A stretch of DNA of 7,204 bases from Bacteroidota bacterium. Its GTDB lineage: Bacteria; Bacteroidota; Bacteroidia; Bacteroidales; GCA-2748055. The stretch spans positions 1-7,204 of the forward strand of contig JAAEOI010000179.1 in the NCBI GenBank assembly GCA_024244665.1, read 5' to 3'. Shown one piece after another: positions 1 to 6,836 of this stretch. Below the pieces are notes generated by a model. That model made no database searches and was not told where the DNA came from. It saw only the letters and a list, made by a program, of their open reading frames with translations. A program made the position numbers and the translations under genes. The first letter of the stretch is position 1. Each line of letters opens with the position of its first letter.

Positions 1-56
1 AAGGTCATCATGGCCAGGAAGAACCCTGTTTTCGTAGTCTGTTTTGTGGTATTCAT
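1..56 (-). CDS. Possible start of a minus-strand gene, truncated by the window edge
   Basis: An ATG at 56-54 on the minus strand opens a frame of 18 complete codons that runs off the left edge. The peptide reads MNTTKQTTKTGFFLAMMT: a polar, lysine-containing start followed by a hydrophobic stretch, which resembles the beginning of a signal peptide or first membrane helix. It begins 11 bases after the stop of the small ORF at 68-223 on the same strand, a spacing compatible with co-transcription. There is no Shine-Dalgarno sequence, as with the other genes here. Too little is visible to name a product. The opposite strand is also open over this stretch, so the call rests on the shape of the N-terminus alone. 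Confidence 0.33.
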   Translation of the reverse strand, partial: MNTTKQTTKTGFFLAMMT

Positions 57-67
57 GATTGAGCTAT

Positions 68-223
68 TTACGTATAACATTGATTTCGGATGCCCATGAC
101 CTCCACCAGGTAATCTCCGGCCGCTTTCATGGAGCGCTTCCAGACATTTTTCTCGCCGCATGAGGCAAAACAGAAGGTGTAAAACTGTGCAGGGAAATGC
201 AGGAGAAACTGCGTTTTATTCAT
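68..223 (-). CDS. Possible small protein of 51 residues, unrecognised
   Basis: An ATG (223-221) to TAA (70-68) frame encodes 51 residues beginning MNKTQFLLHFPAQFYTF. It has three cysteines, two of them in the segment CFASCGEKN, and a likely amphipathic helix around SMKAAGDYLVEVMGI. I do not recognise a family. In its favour, a perfect match to the Bacteroidota -7 element (TATATTTG on the minus strand, 245-238) lies 14 bases upstream of the ATG, and an in-frame TAG lies just before that. The ORF is co-oriented with the gene at 277-792 and with the possible gene start at 56. Against it, the frame is short and could be chance or a remnant of a longer gene. No signal peptide or membrane helix is evident. 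Confidence 0.33.
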   Translation of the reverse strand: MNKTQFLLHFPAQFYTFCFASCGEKNVWKRSMKAAGDYLVEVMGIRNQCYT

Positions 224-237
224 GTGATGAGATCTTG

Positions 238-245
238 CAAATATA
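238..245 (-). promoter_or_regulatory. Candidate -7 promoter element (TATATTTG) for the 51-residue ORF
   Basis: The minus strand reads TATATTTG, an exact match to the Bacteroidota -7 consensus TAnnTTTG. No TTTG is present at the expected 19-21 base distance upstream, so only half of the promoter is supported. Transcription would start roughly ten bases before the ATG at 223. Confidence 0.35.
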
Positions 246-276
246 GACCCCTAAATCTACCTATTTTTCAGTAAAA

Positions 277-792
277 TCAGGTGATGCGGCCCTGTTCTCC
301 GGCTCGCTTCTCCTTATTTGGATTTCTTCTTCGGAAGGGGGAGTAGGGTGAGGATGCGGGGGTGGAGCTTTCTCCCTTTTTCTCGCGCCGGTAGTTGTTG
401 AAAGAGAGGTAAAAGGCATACCACACAATGATCAGGATCACGGGGAGGATGGTGTAGCTTGTGTAGTAGAGGCAGGAAAGATTGAAGAGACAGTTTTTCG
501 ACGGATCACGGCGATTGTAATATACTGGGATGGTTTTTCCTATTTCCATTTCGTAGTCGACGGGCCCAAGGGTAACCAGAAGTGAGTCACCAACCCGGAA
601 CCGGACCTCGCTGGCCCAGGTCAGTTCGGCCTCGCCAAACATATTCTGATCCAGATGTCTCGAGAAGCCCTGCACAGTTCCTTCGGTCCGTTCACCGCCG
701 GAAAGCAATCGCCAGTGCCTGCTCATGGGCAGGAGGACGATCATGACCATCACCGCCCAGAATACCAGTTTGCTTATGCTGTACAACTTCAT
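277..792 (-). CDS. DUF3592-like small two-helix membrane protein
   Basis: The product has 171 residues. A short basic start and a hydrophobic helix (about residues 9-23) are followed by a soluble beta-rich segment (about 34-104). A second membrane helix (about 113-131) leads into a charged, Ser/Pro/Arg-rich tail (135-171). The arrangement helix - extracytoplasmic beta domain - helix, with an early GTVQGF motif and a late GKTIPVYYNRRDPSKN motif, is typical of DUF3592 proteins, which carry a GxV start and a G-x-x-V-x-V-x-Y-N-P-x-x-P-like end. The molecular function of that family is not established. Two cysteines (101 and 107) sit just before the second helix. The ATG at 792-790 is preceded by a good Bacteroidota-type promoter, which would place the transcript start almost on the ATG. 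The gene diverges from the tricorn peptidase gene across 51 bp. I see no strong terminator after its stop codon. The assignment is from motif shape only. Confidence 0.75.
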   Translation of the reverse strand: MKLYSISKLVFWAVMVMIVLLPMSRHWRLLSGGERTEGTVQGFSRHLDQNMFGEAELTWASEVRFRVGDSLLVTLGPVDYEMEIGKTIPVYYNRRDPSKNCLFNLSCLYYTSYTILPVILIIVWYAFYLSFNNYRREKKGESSTPASSPYSPFRRRNPNKEKRAGEQGRIT

Positions 793-797
793 AAGTG

Positions 798-828
798 CTA
801 AAATAGCTTAAATAGGGGGCTATTCAAA
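798..828 (-). promoter_or_regulatory. Candidate Bacteroidota-type promoter for the DUF3592-like gene
   Basis: On the minus strand, TTTG (828-825) is followed after exactly 19 bases by TATTTTAG (805-798), which matches seven of eight positions of TAnnTTTG. The 19-base spacing is the expected one. Only five bases separate the -7 element from the ATG at 792, so transcription would begin at about the start codon, giving a leaderless or nearly leaderless mRNA unless a later ATG (codon 15 or 17) is used. The element lies inside the 51-bp divergent spacer, so a regulator bound here could affect both genes. Confidence 0.42.
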
Positions 829-843
829 AATCATTTTTCTACC

Positions 844-3800
844 TTGAAACGCAAATTCAAAAAATCAATTTATATGAGAGTTTTATTATTTATGGCTACC
901 GGTTTGCTTTTTCTTTCAGTCGGAGTAAAAGGTATTGACCATGTTGATACACGGATGATGAGCGAACCGGCCATTAGTGACAAACACATTGCATTTATCT
1001 ATGCCAACGATCTCTGGGTGGCCAATGCTGACGGTACACAGCCAAAACGACTCACCGTGGATAAAGGAGTTGAGTCGAGGCCCTTCTTCTCACCCGACGG
1101 GAAGCAGATCGCTTTCAGCGCCGAGTATGACGGAAATACTGATGTGTTTCTCCTGCCGGTGGAAGGCGGTATTCCCGAAAGACTTACCTGGCACCCGGGC
1201 AGCGATTATGCCGCCGGTTTCACGGTAGACGGGGAGAACGCGCTTTTCCTTTCGAGAAGAGCTGTTCATACCGGGCGTTACCTTCAGTTGTTCACCGTTC
1301 CGTTGGAAGGTGGATACCCCACAAAGCTGGAGATCCCCAACGCTTATCATGCATGCTATTCACCCGACGGATCGAAGATGGTTTACAGTCCGGTTCCGGA
1401 TGTCTTCCAGGTATGGAAACACTACCGGGGCGGAACCATCTCCAGGCTCTGGCTTTTCTCATTTGCTGACCACTCCATCGAGGAGATTCCCAAGCCCCAG
1501 GATGGTTGCAACGATGTCTACCCCATGTGGATCGGGGAGAAGATTTATTTTCTAAGTGACCGGAACAAGGAGTTCAACCTCTTCTCCTACGACACGGGCA
1601 GCAAGGATATTGAACAGCTAACGAATTTTGAGGATTTCCCTATTATCAGTGCCAGGAACCATGGCTCAAAAATTATATTCGAGCAGGCGGGCTACCTGCA
1701 TACATTTGATCTGGAGAGTGCCTCTCCATCGAAGCTGCCGGTTGGGATTTCGGCCGACCTGCTGGAGCTGAGGCCCCGCTTTGTTAATGGTGGAAGATAT
1801 ATCAGGAGTGCCGGTATCTCTCCCTCCGGGGCCAGGGCTGTATTTGACTATCGCGGCGAAATTATTACCGTTCCGGCCGATAAGGGCGATCCCCGTAACA
1901 TTACCCAGACAGCTGCCGCACACGAAAAATACCCTGACTGGTCGCCAAACGGGAAGAGTATTGCCTATTTCTCAGATGCTTCGGGCGAGTATGCGATTCA
2001 TATCAAGTCGCAGGATGGCAAGGGAGATGAGCGTGTGATTGCACTGAACGGCACCGGTTTTTATGGTAACACCCAGTGGTCGCCCGACAGTAAAAAGATT
2101 GTTTATACAGACAACGGCAGGAACCTTTACATCATGGATGTGGCTTCCGGAGTTTCTCAAAAGATCGACTCCGATGAGCTCTATGTCCCCGGTCCCCTCC
2201 GCTATATGTTCGGCGACTGGTCGTTCGACTCAAAGTGGGTTGCCTATACAAAGGTAACTGCCACCTTTTTTCAGCAGGTATATCTCTACTCGGTGGAACA
2301 GGGAAAATCTTTCGCTGTGACTGATGGTCTGAGCGATGTCGTTGAGCCTGTATTTGACCGTGAAGGTAAATACCTCTACTTCTTTGCCTCAACCGATGCC
2401 GGCCCGGTAATCAACTGGTTCGACCAGAGTGGTGCCGATATGGAGATGACCCGTAACATTTACCTTGCCACTCTCCAGACTGAAACTCTCTCTCCCTTTG
2501 CCAAAGAGAGTGATGAGGAGGAGGTGAAGGAGGAGAAGAATGGTGAGGAGAAGGATGAAGATGTTGCCAATTCCAAAAAGAAGAAGAAAAAGGGTGGTGA
2601 TGAGGAAACCGAAGAGGAAGAGGAAAAAAGCCTGAGCATCGATCTGGATGGGATCCAGAACCGGATTATTGCGATTCCGGTGGATGCTGCAGATTTGTCC
2701 AATCTTTTCTGCTCCAAGGAGAATGAGATTCTCTACATGAAAAATGTGCCAGGGAAGCGGGCTATGTATAAGTACAGCCTGGAGGACCGTGAGGAAGAGG
2801 AGGTAGCCGAAATGGACCACTACATGCTTTCGTCTGACGGAAAGAAGATGCTCTATGTGAAGAAGGGTACCTGGGGAATAGCCGATGCAGGCTCCAAGCC
2901 CGAAGCAGGAGAGGGGATTGTTAAGACCGGCAGCATTGAGGTGAAAATTGATCCCGTAGCGGAGTGGCCTCAGATCTTCGACGAGGTGTGGCGGATCAAC
3001 AGGGACTATTTCTATGATTCCGGAATGCACGGATCTGACTGGCCTGCCATGAAAGAGAAGTACGGACAGTTCCTGCCGCATCTTAGCTGCCGGGCCGACC
3101 TGAACCGCGTAATATCCTGGATGTGCAGTGAACTGGGAGTCGGTCACCATAGGGGTGGTGGCGGCGATGACCGGACCGATCGCGATCGTGTTTCCGGGGG
3201 ATTACTGGGAGCCGACTTCAGCGTGGAGAATAATCGCTACCGTATCACCAAGGTGTATGAAGGATTAAACTGGAATCCCGATCTCCGTTCACCACTCACT
3301 GAGCCCGGACTGAATGTGAAGGCGGGGGAGTACCTGCTGGCTGTAAACGGTGCGGAACTGACCGCCGGTGAGAACCTCTATAAGTTTTTTGAGAGCAGTT
3401 CGGGGAAAATCGTGGAGCTCACTGTGGGACCCAATCCCAACGAAACAGGATCGAAGGTGATCAAGGTAAGCCCCATTGGAAATGAGGGCGCCCTGCGTAA
3501 CCGCGACTGGGTTGAAGGCAACCTGAAGAGGGTGCATGAAGCCACCGACGGACAGGTGGCCTATGTCTATGTTCCCAATACAGCAATGGCTGGTCATGAA
3601 TATTTCAAGCGCTACTTCTTTCCGCAGGTGAACAAGAAGGCGATCATTGTTGATGAGCGTTACAACGGCGGCGGTTCACTGGCCGACTACTACATCGATA
3701 TCCTGTTGAGGCCCTACCAGAGTCACTGGAATATGCGCTATGGCAGGGACCTGAAATCGCCCTCTGCCTCCATCCAGGGGCCCAAGGTGATGATCATAGA

Positions 3801-4158
3801 TGAGAATGCCGGATCGGGGGGCGATATGCTTCCCTATATGTTCAGGAAATTTGAGGTGGGTACCCTGGTTGGCAAACGCACCTGGGGTGGCCTGGTGGGT
3901 GTTCTTGGATTCCCGGAAACGGTTGACGGCGGTGCCTTTACAGCTCCTAATGTGGCCATCTGGACCGAGGATGGTGGTTACATCATAGAGAATGTGGGAG
4001 TGGCACCGGATATCGAGGTTGAACAGACTCCGGCCGATGTTATCAATGGCACCGATCCACAACTGGAAAAGGCCATCGAGGTGGCTCTTAAGAAGCTGCA
4101 GGAAAATCCGCCACACGAGCCGGTTCGTCCCCCATACCCCATCAGGGGAAACAATTAG
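844..4158 (+). CDS. Secreted tricorn-type serine peptidase (family S41)
   Basis: The product has 1104 residues, close to the 1071 of Thermoplasma tricorn, which trims oligopeptides into short peptides. The basic start (KRKFKK) and hydrophobic stretch (residues 11-28) form a signal peptide, so it probably acts in the periplasm. Domains in order are: a TolB/WD-like propeller (about 36-318, blades such as SPDGKQIAF at 83), a second propeller (about 319-695), a helical C1 region (about 700-780), a PDZ domain (about 785-880) and the catalytic C2 domain (to about 1086). Active-site candidates are His768 (GVGHHRGGG), Ser991 (NAGSGGD) and Glu1049 (ENVGVAPD). The Ser-Glu spacing of 58 equals that of tricorn S965/E1023. 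NGGG (941-944) probably provides the oxyanion-hole glycine. Oddities: the tricorn Ser745 position is Gly767, and a Lys/Glu linker (555-595) interrupts the second propeller. The start is TTG at 844; an ATG at 874 (codon 11) is the alternative and would remove the basic n-region. Neither has a Shine-Dalgarno sequence. Family call is firm; substrates are unknown. Confidence 0.95.
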   Translation: MKRKFKKSIYMRVLLFMATGLLFLSVGVKGIDHVDTRMMSEPAISDKHIAFIYANDLWVANADGTQPKRLTVDKGVESRPFFSPDGKQIAFSAEYDGNTDVFLLPVEGGIPERLTWHPGSDYAAGFTVDGENALFLSRRAVHTGRYLQLFTVPLEGGYPTKLEIPNAYHACYSPDGSKMVYSPVPDVFQVWKHYRGGTISRLWLFSFADHSIEEIPKPQDGCNDVYPMWIGEKIYFLSDRNKEFNLFSYDTGSKDIEQLTNFEDFPIISARNHGSKIIFEQAGYLHTFDLESASPSKLPVGISADLLELRPRFVNGGRYIRSAGISPSGARAVFDYRGEIITVPADKGDPRNITQTAAAHEKYPDWSPNGKSIAYFSDASGEYAIHIKSQDGKGDERVIALNGTGFYGNTQWSPDSKKIVYTDNGRNLYIMDVASGVSQKIDSDELYVPGPLRYMFGDWSFDSKWVAYTKVTATFFQQVYLYSVEQGKSFAVTDGLSDVVEPVFDREGKYLYFFASTDAGPVINWFDQSGADMEMTRNIYLATLQTETLSPFAKESDEEEVKEEKNGEEKDEDVANSKKKKKKGGDEETEEEEEKSLSIDLDGIQNRIIAIPVDAADLSNLFCSKENEILYMKNVPGKRAMYKYSLEDREEEEVAEMDHYMLSSDGKKMLYVKKGTWGIADAGSKPEAGEGIVKTGSIEVKIDPVAEWPQIFDEVWRINRDYFYDSGMHGSDWPAMKEKYGQFLPHLSCRADLNRVISWMCSELGVGHHRGGGGDDRTDRDRVSGGLLGADFSVENNRYRITKVYEGLNWNPDLRSPLTEPGLNVKAGEYLLAVNGAELTAGENLYKFFESSSGKIVELTVGPNPNETGSKVIKVSPIGNEGALRNRDWVEGNLKRVHEATDGQVAYVYVPNTAMAGHEYFKRYFFPQVNKKAIIVDERYNGGGSLADYYIDILLRPYQSHWNMRYGRDLKSPSASIQGPKVMIIDENAGSGGDMLPYMFRKFEVGTLVGKRTWGGLVGVLGFPETVDGGAFTAPNVAIWTEDGGYIIENVGVAPDIEVEQTPADVINGTDPQLEKAIEVALKKLQENPPHEPVRPPYPIRGNN

Positions 4159-4225
4159 ACAGTACACAGGGAGCAGTGCACAGTGTTCAGTGCACAGTGC
4201 ACAGTGTTCAGTGCACAGTACTCAG
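4159..4225 (+). repeat. Degenerate 7-bp tandem repeat array (consensus NCAGTGY) with two perfect 21-bp copies
   Basis: Starting on the base after the peptidase stop codon, the sequence divides into nine consecutive heptamers: ACAGTAC, ACAGGGA, GCAGTGC, ACAGTGT, TCAGTGC, ACAGTGC, ACAGTGT, TCAGTGC, ACAGTAC, followed by a partial TCAG. The central part holds two identical adjacent 21-bp units (4176-4196 and 4197-4217). Each unit carries the palindrome GTGCAC twice, separated by eight bases, so each can fold into a hairpin with a 6-bp stem. The first and ninth heptamers are identical (ACAGTAC) and bound the array. This is simple-sequence intergenic DNA that may vary in copy number between strains. 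It is open in one frame (HSVQCTV repeated), which falsely extends the next gene upstream. Confidence 0.9.
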
Positions 4226-4262
4226 AAAATGTGCGGGGGGAGCGATCCTCCTGCATTTTTTT
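4226..4262 (+). terminator. Intrinsic terminator after the tricorn gene
   Basis: The 5' arm (4226-4241, AAAATG then CGGGGGGA with a 2-base TG bulge) pairs with the 3' arm (4246-4259, TCCTCCTG then CATTTT). This gives about 14 base pairs, two of them G-T wobbles, closed by the GNRA tetraloop GCGA (4242-4245). Seven T's follow from 4256 to 4262, the first four also pairing with the A's. Stem, stable loop and T tract together make a convincing rho-independent terminator for the peptidase transcript. It ends 27 bases before the channel start codon, so it could also act as a leader hairpin if a channel transcript began in the repeats. Confidence 0.82.
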
Positions 4263-4263
4263 G

Positions 4264-4271
4264 TAGATTTA
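4264..4271 (+). promoter_or_regulatory. Weak candidate -7 element (TAGATTTA) for the channel gene
   Basis: TAGATTTA matches seven of eight positions of TAnnTTTG and lies just past the terminator, 18 bases before the ATG at 4290. It would give a leader of roughly a dozen bases. No TTTG is found 19-21 bases upstream, where the terminator hairpin sits, so support is weak. Confidence 0.22.
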
Positions 4272-4289
4272 TGTAAAACTGATCCTAAT

Positions 4290-6779
4290 ATGCAGACCAG
4301 ATATCACTTCCGGCTTTCCATTGCACTTGTATTACTTGTATCATTGTGCACCCTTAGAGGCCAGGGAGTGATCCAACAGGGCAAACAGGACCCCCCCGGG
4401 CAGGCGACGCCTGACAGTGTGGTGATTCTTCCATTTGAGGTGACCGCTATCACAGAAGCCTTCAATCAATCCAACAGCCTGATCAGCACCTCTGCCAATA
4501 TGCGTTTAACCGAGGATGCCTTCAGGGAAAATAAACTTGAAGTGGATACTCTATTTGGAGTGATTGATCAGTTTTTACATGATACCTCGGTGGTAACCCT
4601 GAAGGGTGTCAGCGTGAGGGAGCTGGATCAGATTTCACAAAGAGCCGATTACTATACCGGAGAGTTAAATAAGTTGCAGGAATCGCTGGCAAAAGAGGCC
4701 CTTGATCTGAGAAATGCAGTGGCTTTGCTTGATCAAAATAAGCAGAGGTGGATACTTACACTGGAAGTAAGTCCGGAAGATGAGATTCATGAAGAGAGGC
4801 TTCAACGCATGAACAGAACCCTCCACAAGCTCGACTCTGTTGAGATACTTTTGCAAACAGATCTGGGGCGCATGCTCTCTCAGCAGGATCGGTTCACGGA
4901 TAAGAAAAACGACATGGAACAGCTACTGGTCAGGGTCCGGGATCAGAAGGTAGTCCTGGGAGAACAGATGTTCTCCAGGGAGATGCCTGGTTTTTTCAGT
5001 GACCTTTCGAGCCTGAAGGACTCTACCATGCTTGGTAAGCACTACCGGCAGTTTAAAAAGTCTGTTGAAACAGATATGGCTATATTACAGTCGGAATACC
5101 TTACGCCGGTGATTGTTGCTTCGGTGATGTTCTTCATAATATTGATTTTTGCCGTTTGGTATAAGCGACATTTCGCCAGCATGATGTCGGTGGCCAAATT
5201 CGAGCTTTCGGAGTTGCATATGGAAATCATCTATTCGCCGGCGACGACGGTGGTTTTTGCCATTGCCATATTGATCCGGTTTATCATTCCGGATTTGCCT
5301 CATACCTTTGCCGGGCTGAACATTTTAATCATGATGGTTCCCATGATTGTTATTGTTATCAGGCTTTTTGGAAGCCAGGTCAGAACCTGGATACTGGTAC
5401 TGGTTGTTCTGTCGGTCTTTACATTTGTGTATGAGCTTTCCTATTCTCCCGACATCATGCTCAGAATACTCCTTCTGATCTTCTCTATGACGGGCCTTTG
5501 GCTTTTCATATGGCTTATTGTCAAGAAACCCCTGGGCTCCAGGTTTGGAGGCTCTCTTGCTTACAGGTTGTTCAGGTCTCTTCTCCTGATATTTACCATA
5601 TTGTTGCTGATCTCCATTGTTGCCAACCTGTTGGGTGCGTTTAGTCTGGCCGAATTCTTCACCCTGCTCCCCATCCAGATTACCGTACTGGCCATCGGGA
5701 TCCAGGTAACAATCAAGGTGGCAGATACGATCATTTTTCTCATTCTTGCCAGCAATTATGCGCAGAGGGCCAATGTGATCAGGGATGAGTTTGATGTGAT
5801 CTATCGCAAGATGGTGCGTTTGATCGGTCTGTTCCTGTGGTTGTTTTTCTTTTCTACAGCACTCAGAATATTTCGTCTGAGGGAGGCCGTAATAGAATGG
5901 GGCCTGGAACTATTTGCTACCGGCAGGAAGATTGGAAACGTTGAATTCACCCTGGGGAATATCCTGATACTGGTATTCGTAATCTGGCTCTCTATCATGA
6001 TTACACGCATTGTCAGTCATATATTGGAGAAGGATGTATTCACCCGGGTAAAAATGTCCAAAGGGTTACCCAGCACCATCGTTATGTTGCTAAAGGTGGT
6101 GCTGATATCGGCAGGATTTTTCCTGGCCATGGCCGCAGCCGGACTGGAGCTCACCAACCTCTCCATCGTGCTGGGAGCTTTCTCAGTGGGTATCGGTTTC
6201 GGCCTGCAGAATATTTTCAACAACATGGTATCTGGTTTGATTCTGGCCTTCGAGCGCCCTATCAAAGTAGGGGATGTGGTGCAGGTTGATGAACTGCTTG
6301 GTACGGTTAGCTCCATTGGGTTGCGTTCCAGTACAGTGCGGAGCTACGAAGGAGCCGAAGTAATCGTACCCAACGGAAACCTGATCTCCAACCAGATGAT
6401 CAACTGGACAAAGTCGGATTTCATCCGCCGCATGGACATCCGAATAGGTGTGGCCTATGGTACAGATCCTTTAGCGGTTAAGGCGATTCTGAAGCAGATT
6501 GCCTCTGATCACGATAAGGTCCGGAGAATCCCTGTCCCCGAAGTATTTTTTATTGATTTTGGAGAAAGTTCTCTTGATTTCAGACTGCTGGCCTGGGTGC
6601 ACGTGGACTACAAGCTGACCACCGAAAGTGACCTGAGGTTGGCACTGAATCAGAGCTTAAAGGAAGCCGGAATCGAAATACCCTTCCCACAGACCGACCT
6701 TCACGTCCGTTCGGACAAAACGAAGGCTAAGCCTGCTGCAACCAAACCAAAACCCGGTAAGACCACTCCAGGACCCTGA
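4290..6779 (+). CDS. MscK-like mechanosensitive channel (MscS superfamily)
   Basis: The product has 829 residues. The MscS signature is clear: pore helix SVGIGFGLQNIFNNMVSG (632-649), then LILAFERPIKVGD (650-662), the beta domain ending VIVPNGNLISNQMINWT, and a C-terminal alpha/beta part ending PFPQTDLHVRS. Such channels open under membrane tension and release solutes in hypo-osmotic shock. A signal peptide (about 1-24, RYHFRLSIALVLLVSL) precedes a soluble, largely helical and coiled-coil region (about 45-265), presumably periplasmic. Eleven membrane helices follow, at about 274-291, 315-333, 341-358, 367-383, 391-411, 429-450, 458-485, 510-528, 555-573, 595-617 and 624-652. Eleven helices after an exported N-terminus put the MscS domain in the cytoplasm, as in E. 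coli MscK and MscM (about 1100 residues), but the periplasmic part here is only about half as long. The tail (805-829) is Lys/Pro/Thr-rich. The ATG at 4290 is chosen because it starts the signal peptide; the frame is open back to a GTG at 4176, but that stretch is repeat and terminator. Confidence 0.94.
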   Translation: MQTRYHFRLSIALVLLVSLCTLRGQGVIQQGKQDPPGQATPDSVVILPFEVTAITEAFNQSNSLISTSANMRLTEDAFRENKLEVDTLFGVIDQFLHDTSVVTLKGVSVRELDQISQRADYYTGELNKLQESLAKEALDLRNAVALLDQNKQRWILTLEVSPEDEIHEERLQRMNRTLHKLDSVEILLQTDLGRMLSQQDRFTDKKNDMEQLLVRVRDQKVVLGEQMFSREMPGFFSDLSSLKDSTMLGKHYRQFKKSVETDMAILQSEYLTPVIVASVMFFIILIFAVWYKRHFASMMSVAKFELSELHMEIIYSPATTVVFAIAILIRFIIPDLPHTFAGLNILIMMVPMIVIVIRLFGSQVRTWILVLVVLSVFTFVYELSYSPDIMLRILLLIFSMTGLWLFIWLIVKKPLGSRFGGSLAYRLFRSLLLIFTILLLISIVANLLGAFSLAEFFTLLPIQITVLAIGIQVTIKVADTIIFLILASNYAQRANVIRDEFDVIYRKMVRLIGLFLWLFFFSTALRIFRLREAVIEWGLELFATGRKIGNVEFTLGNILILVFVIWLSIMITRIVSHILEKDVFTRVKMSKGLPSTIVMLLKVVLISAGFFLAMAAAGLELTNLSIVLGAFSVGIGFGLQNIFNNMVSGLILAFERPIKVGDVVQVDELLGTVSSIGLRSSTVRSYEGAEVIVPNGNLISNQMINWTKSDFIRRMDIRIGVAYGTDPLAVKAILKQIASDHDKVRRIPVPEVFFIDFGESSLDFRLLAWVHVDYKLTTESDLRLALNQSLKEAGIEIPFPQTDLHVRSDKTKAKPAATKPKPGKTTPGP

Positions 6780-6836
6780 CCCTGTCGATGAGCCCGATGC
6801 ACTCTTCTCTGAACCCTCCATGGGGATTACCTGGCA

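Noticed and set aside
1..99. Plus-strand frame ending at 99 with a hydrophobic peptide (MARKNPVFVVCFVVFMIEL)
   Set aside because: It could be the tail of a plus-strand gene, but it is short, lacks an identifiable family and lies opposite a plausible minus-strand start; the window edge prevents a decision.
2389..3150. Open frame of 253 codons on the minus strand inside the tricorn gene
   Set aside because: It is antisense to well-conserved peptidase sequence; its Leu/Ile/Phe-rich part is simply the complement of the Glu/Lys linker, and it has no recognisable domain.
3676..4167. Minus-strand frame of 163 codons opposite the peptidase active site
   Set aside because: It is antisense to the catalytic domain, with low-complexity resemblance to nothing known and no promoter evidence.
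4159..4225. CRISPR-like array
   Set aside because: Units are 7 or 21 bp and directly adjacent with no unique spacers, so this is a simple tandem repeat.
4176..4289. GTG start at 4176 extending the channel protein by 38 residues
   Set aside because: The extension is encoded by the heptamer repeats and the terminator hairpin, and it would bury the clear signal peptide that starts at the ATG at 4290.
6780..6836. Terminator after the channel gene
   Set aside because: A small palindrome around CCATGG is present, but there is no extended stem and no T tract on either strand.
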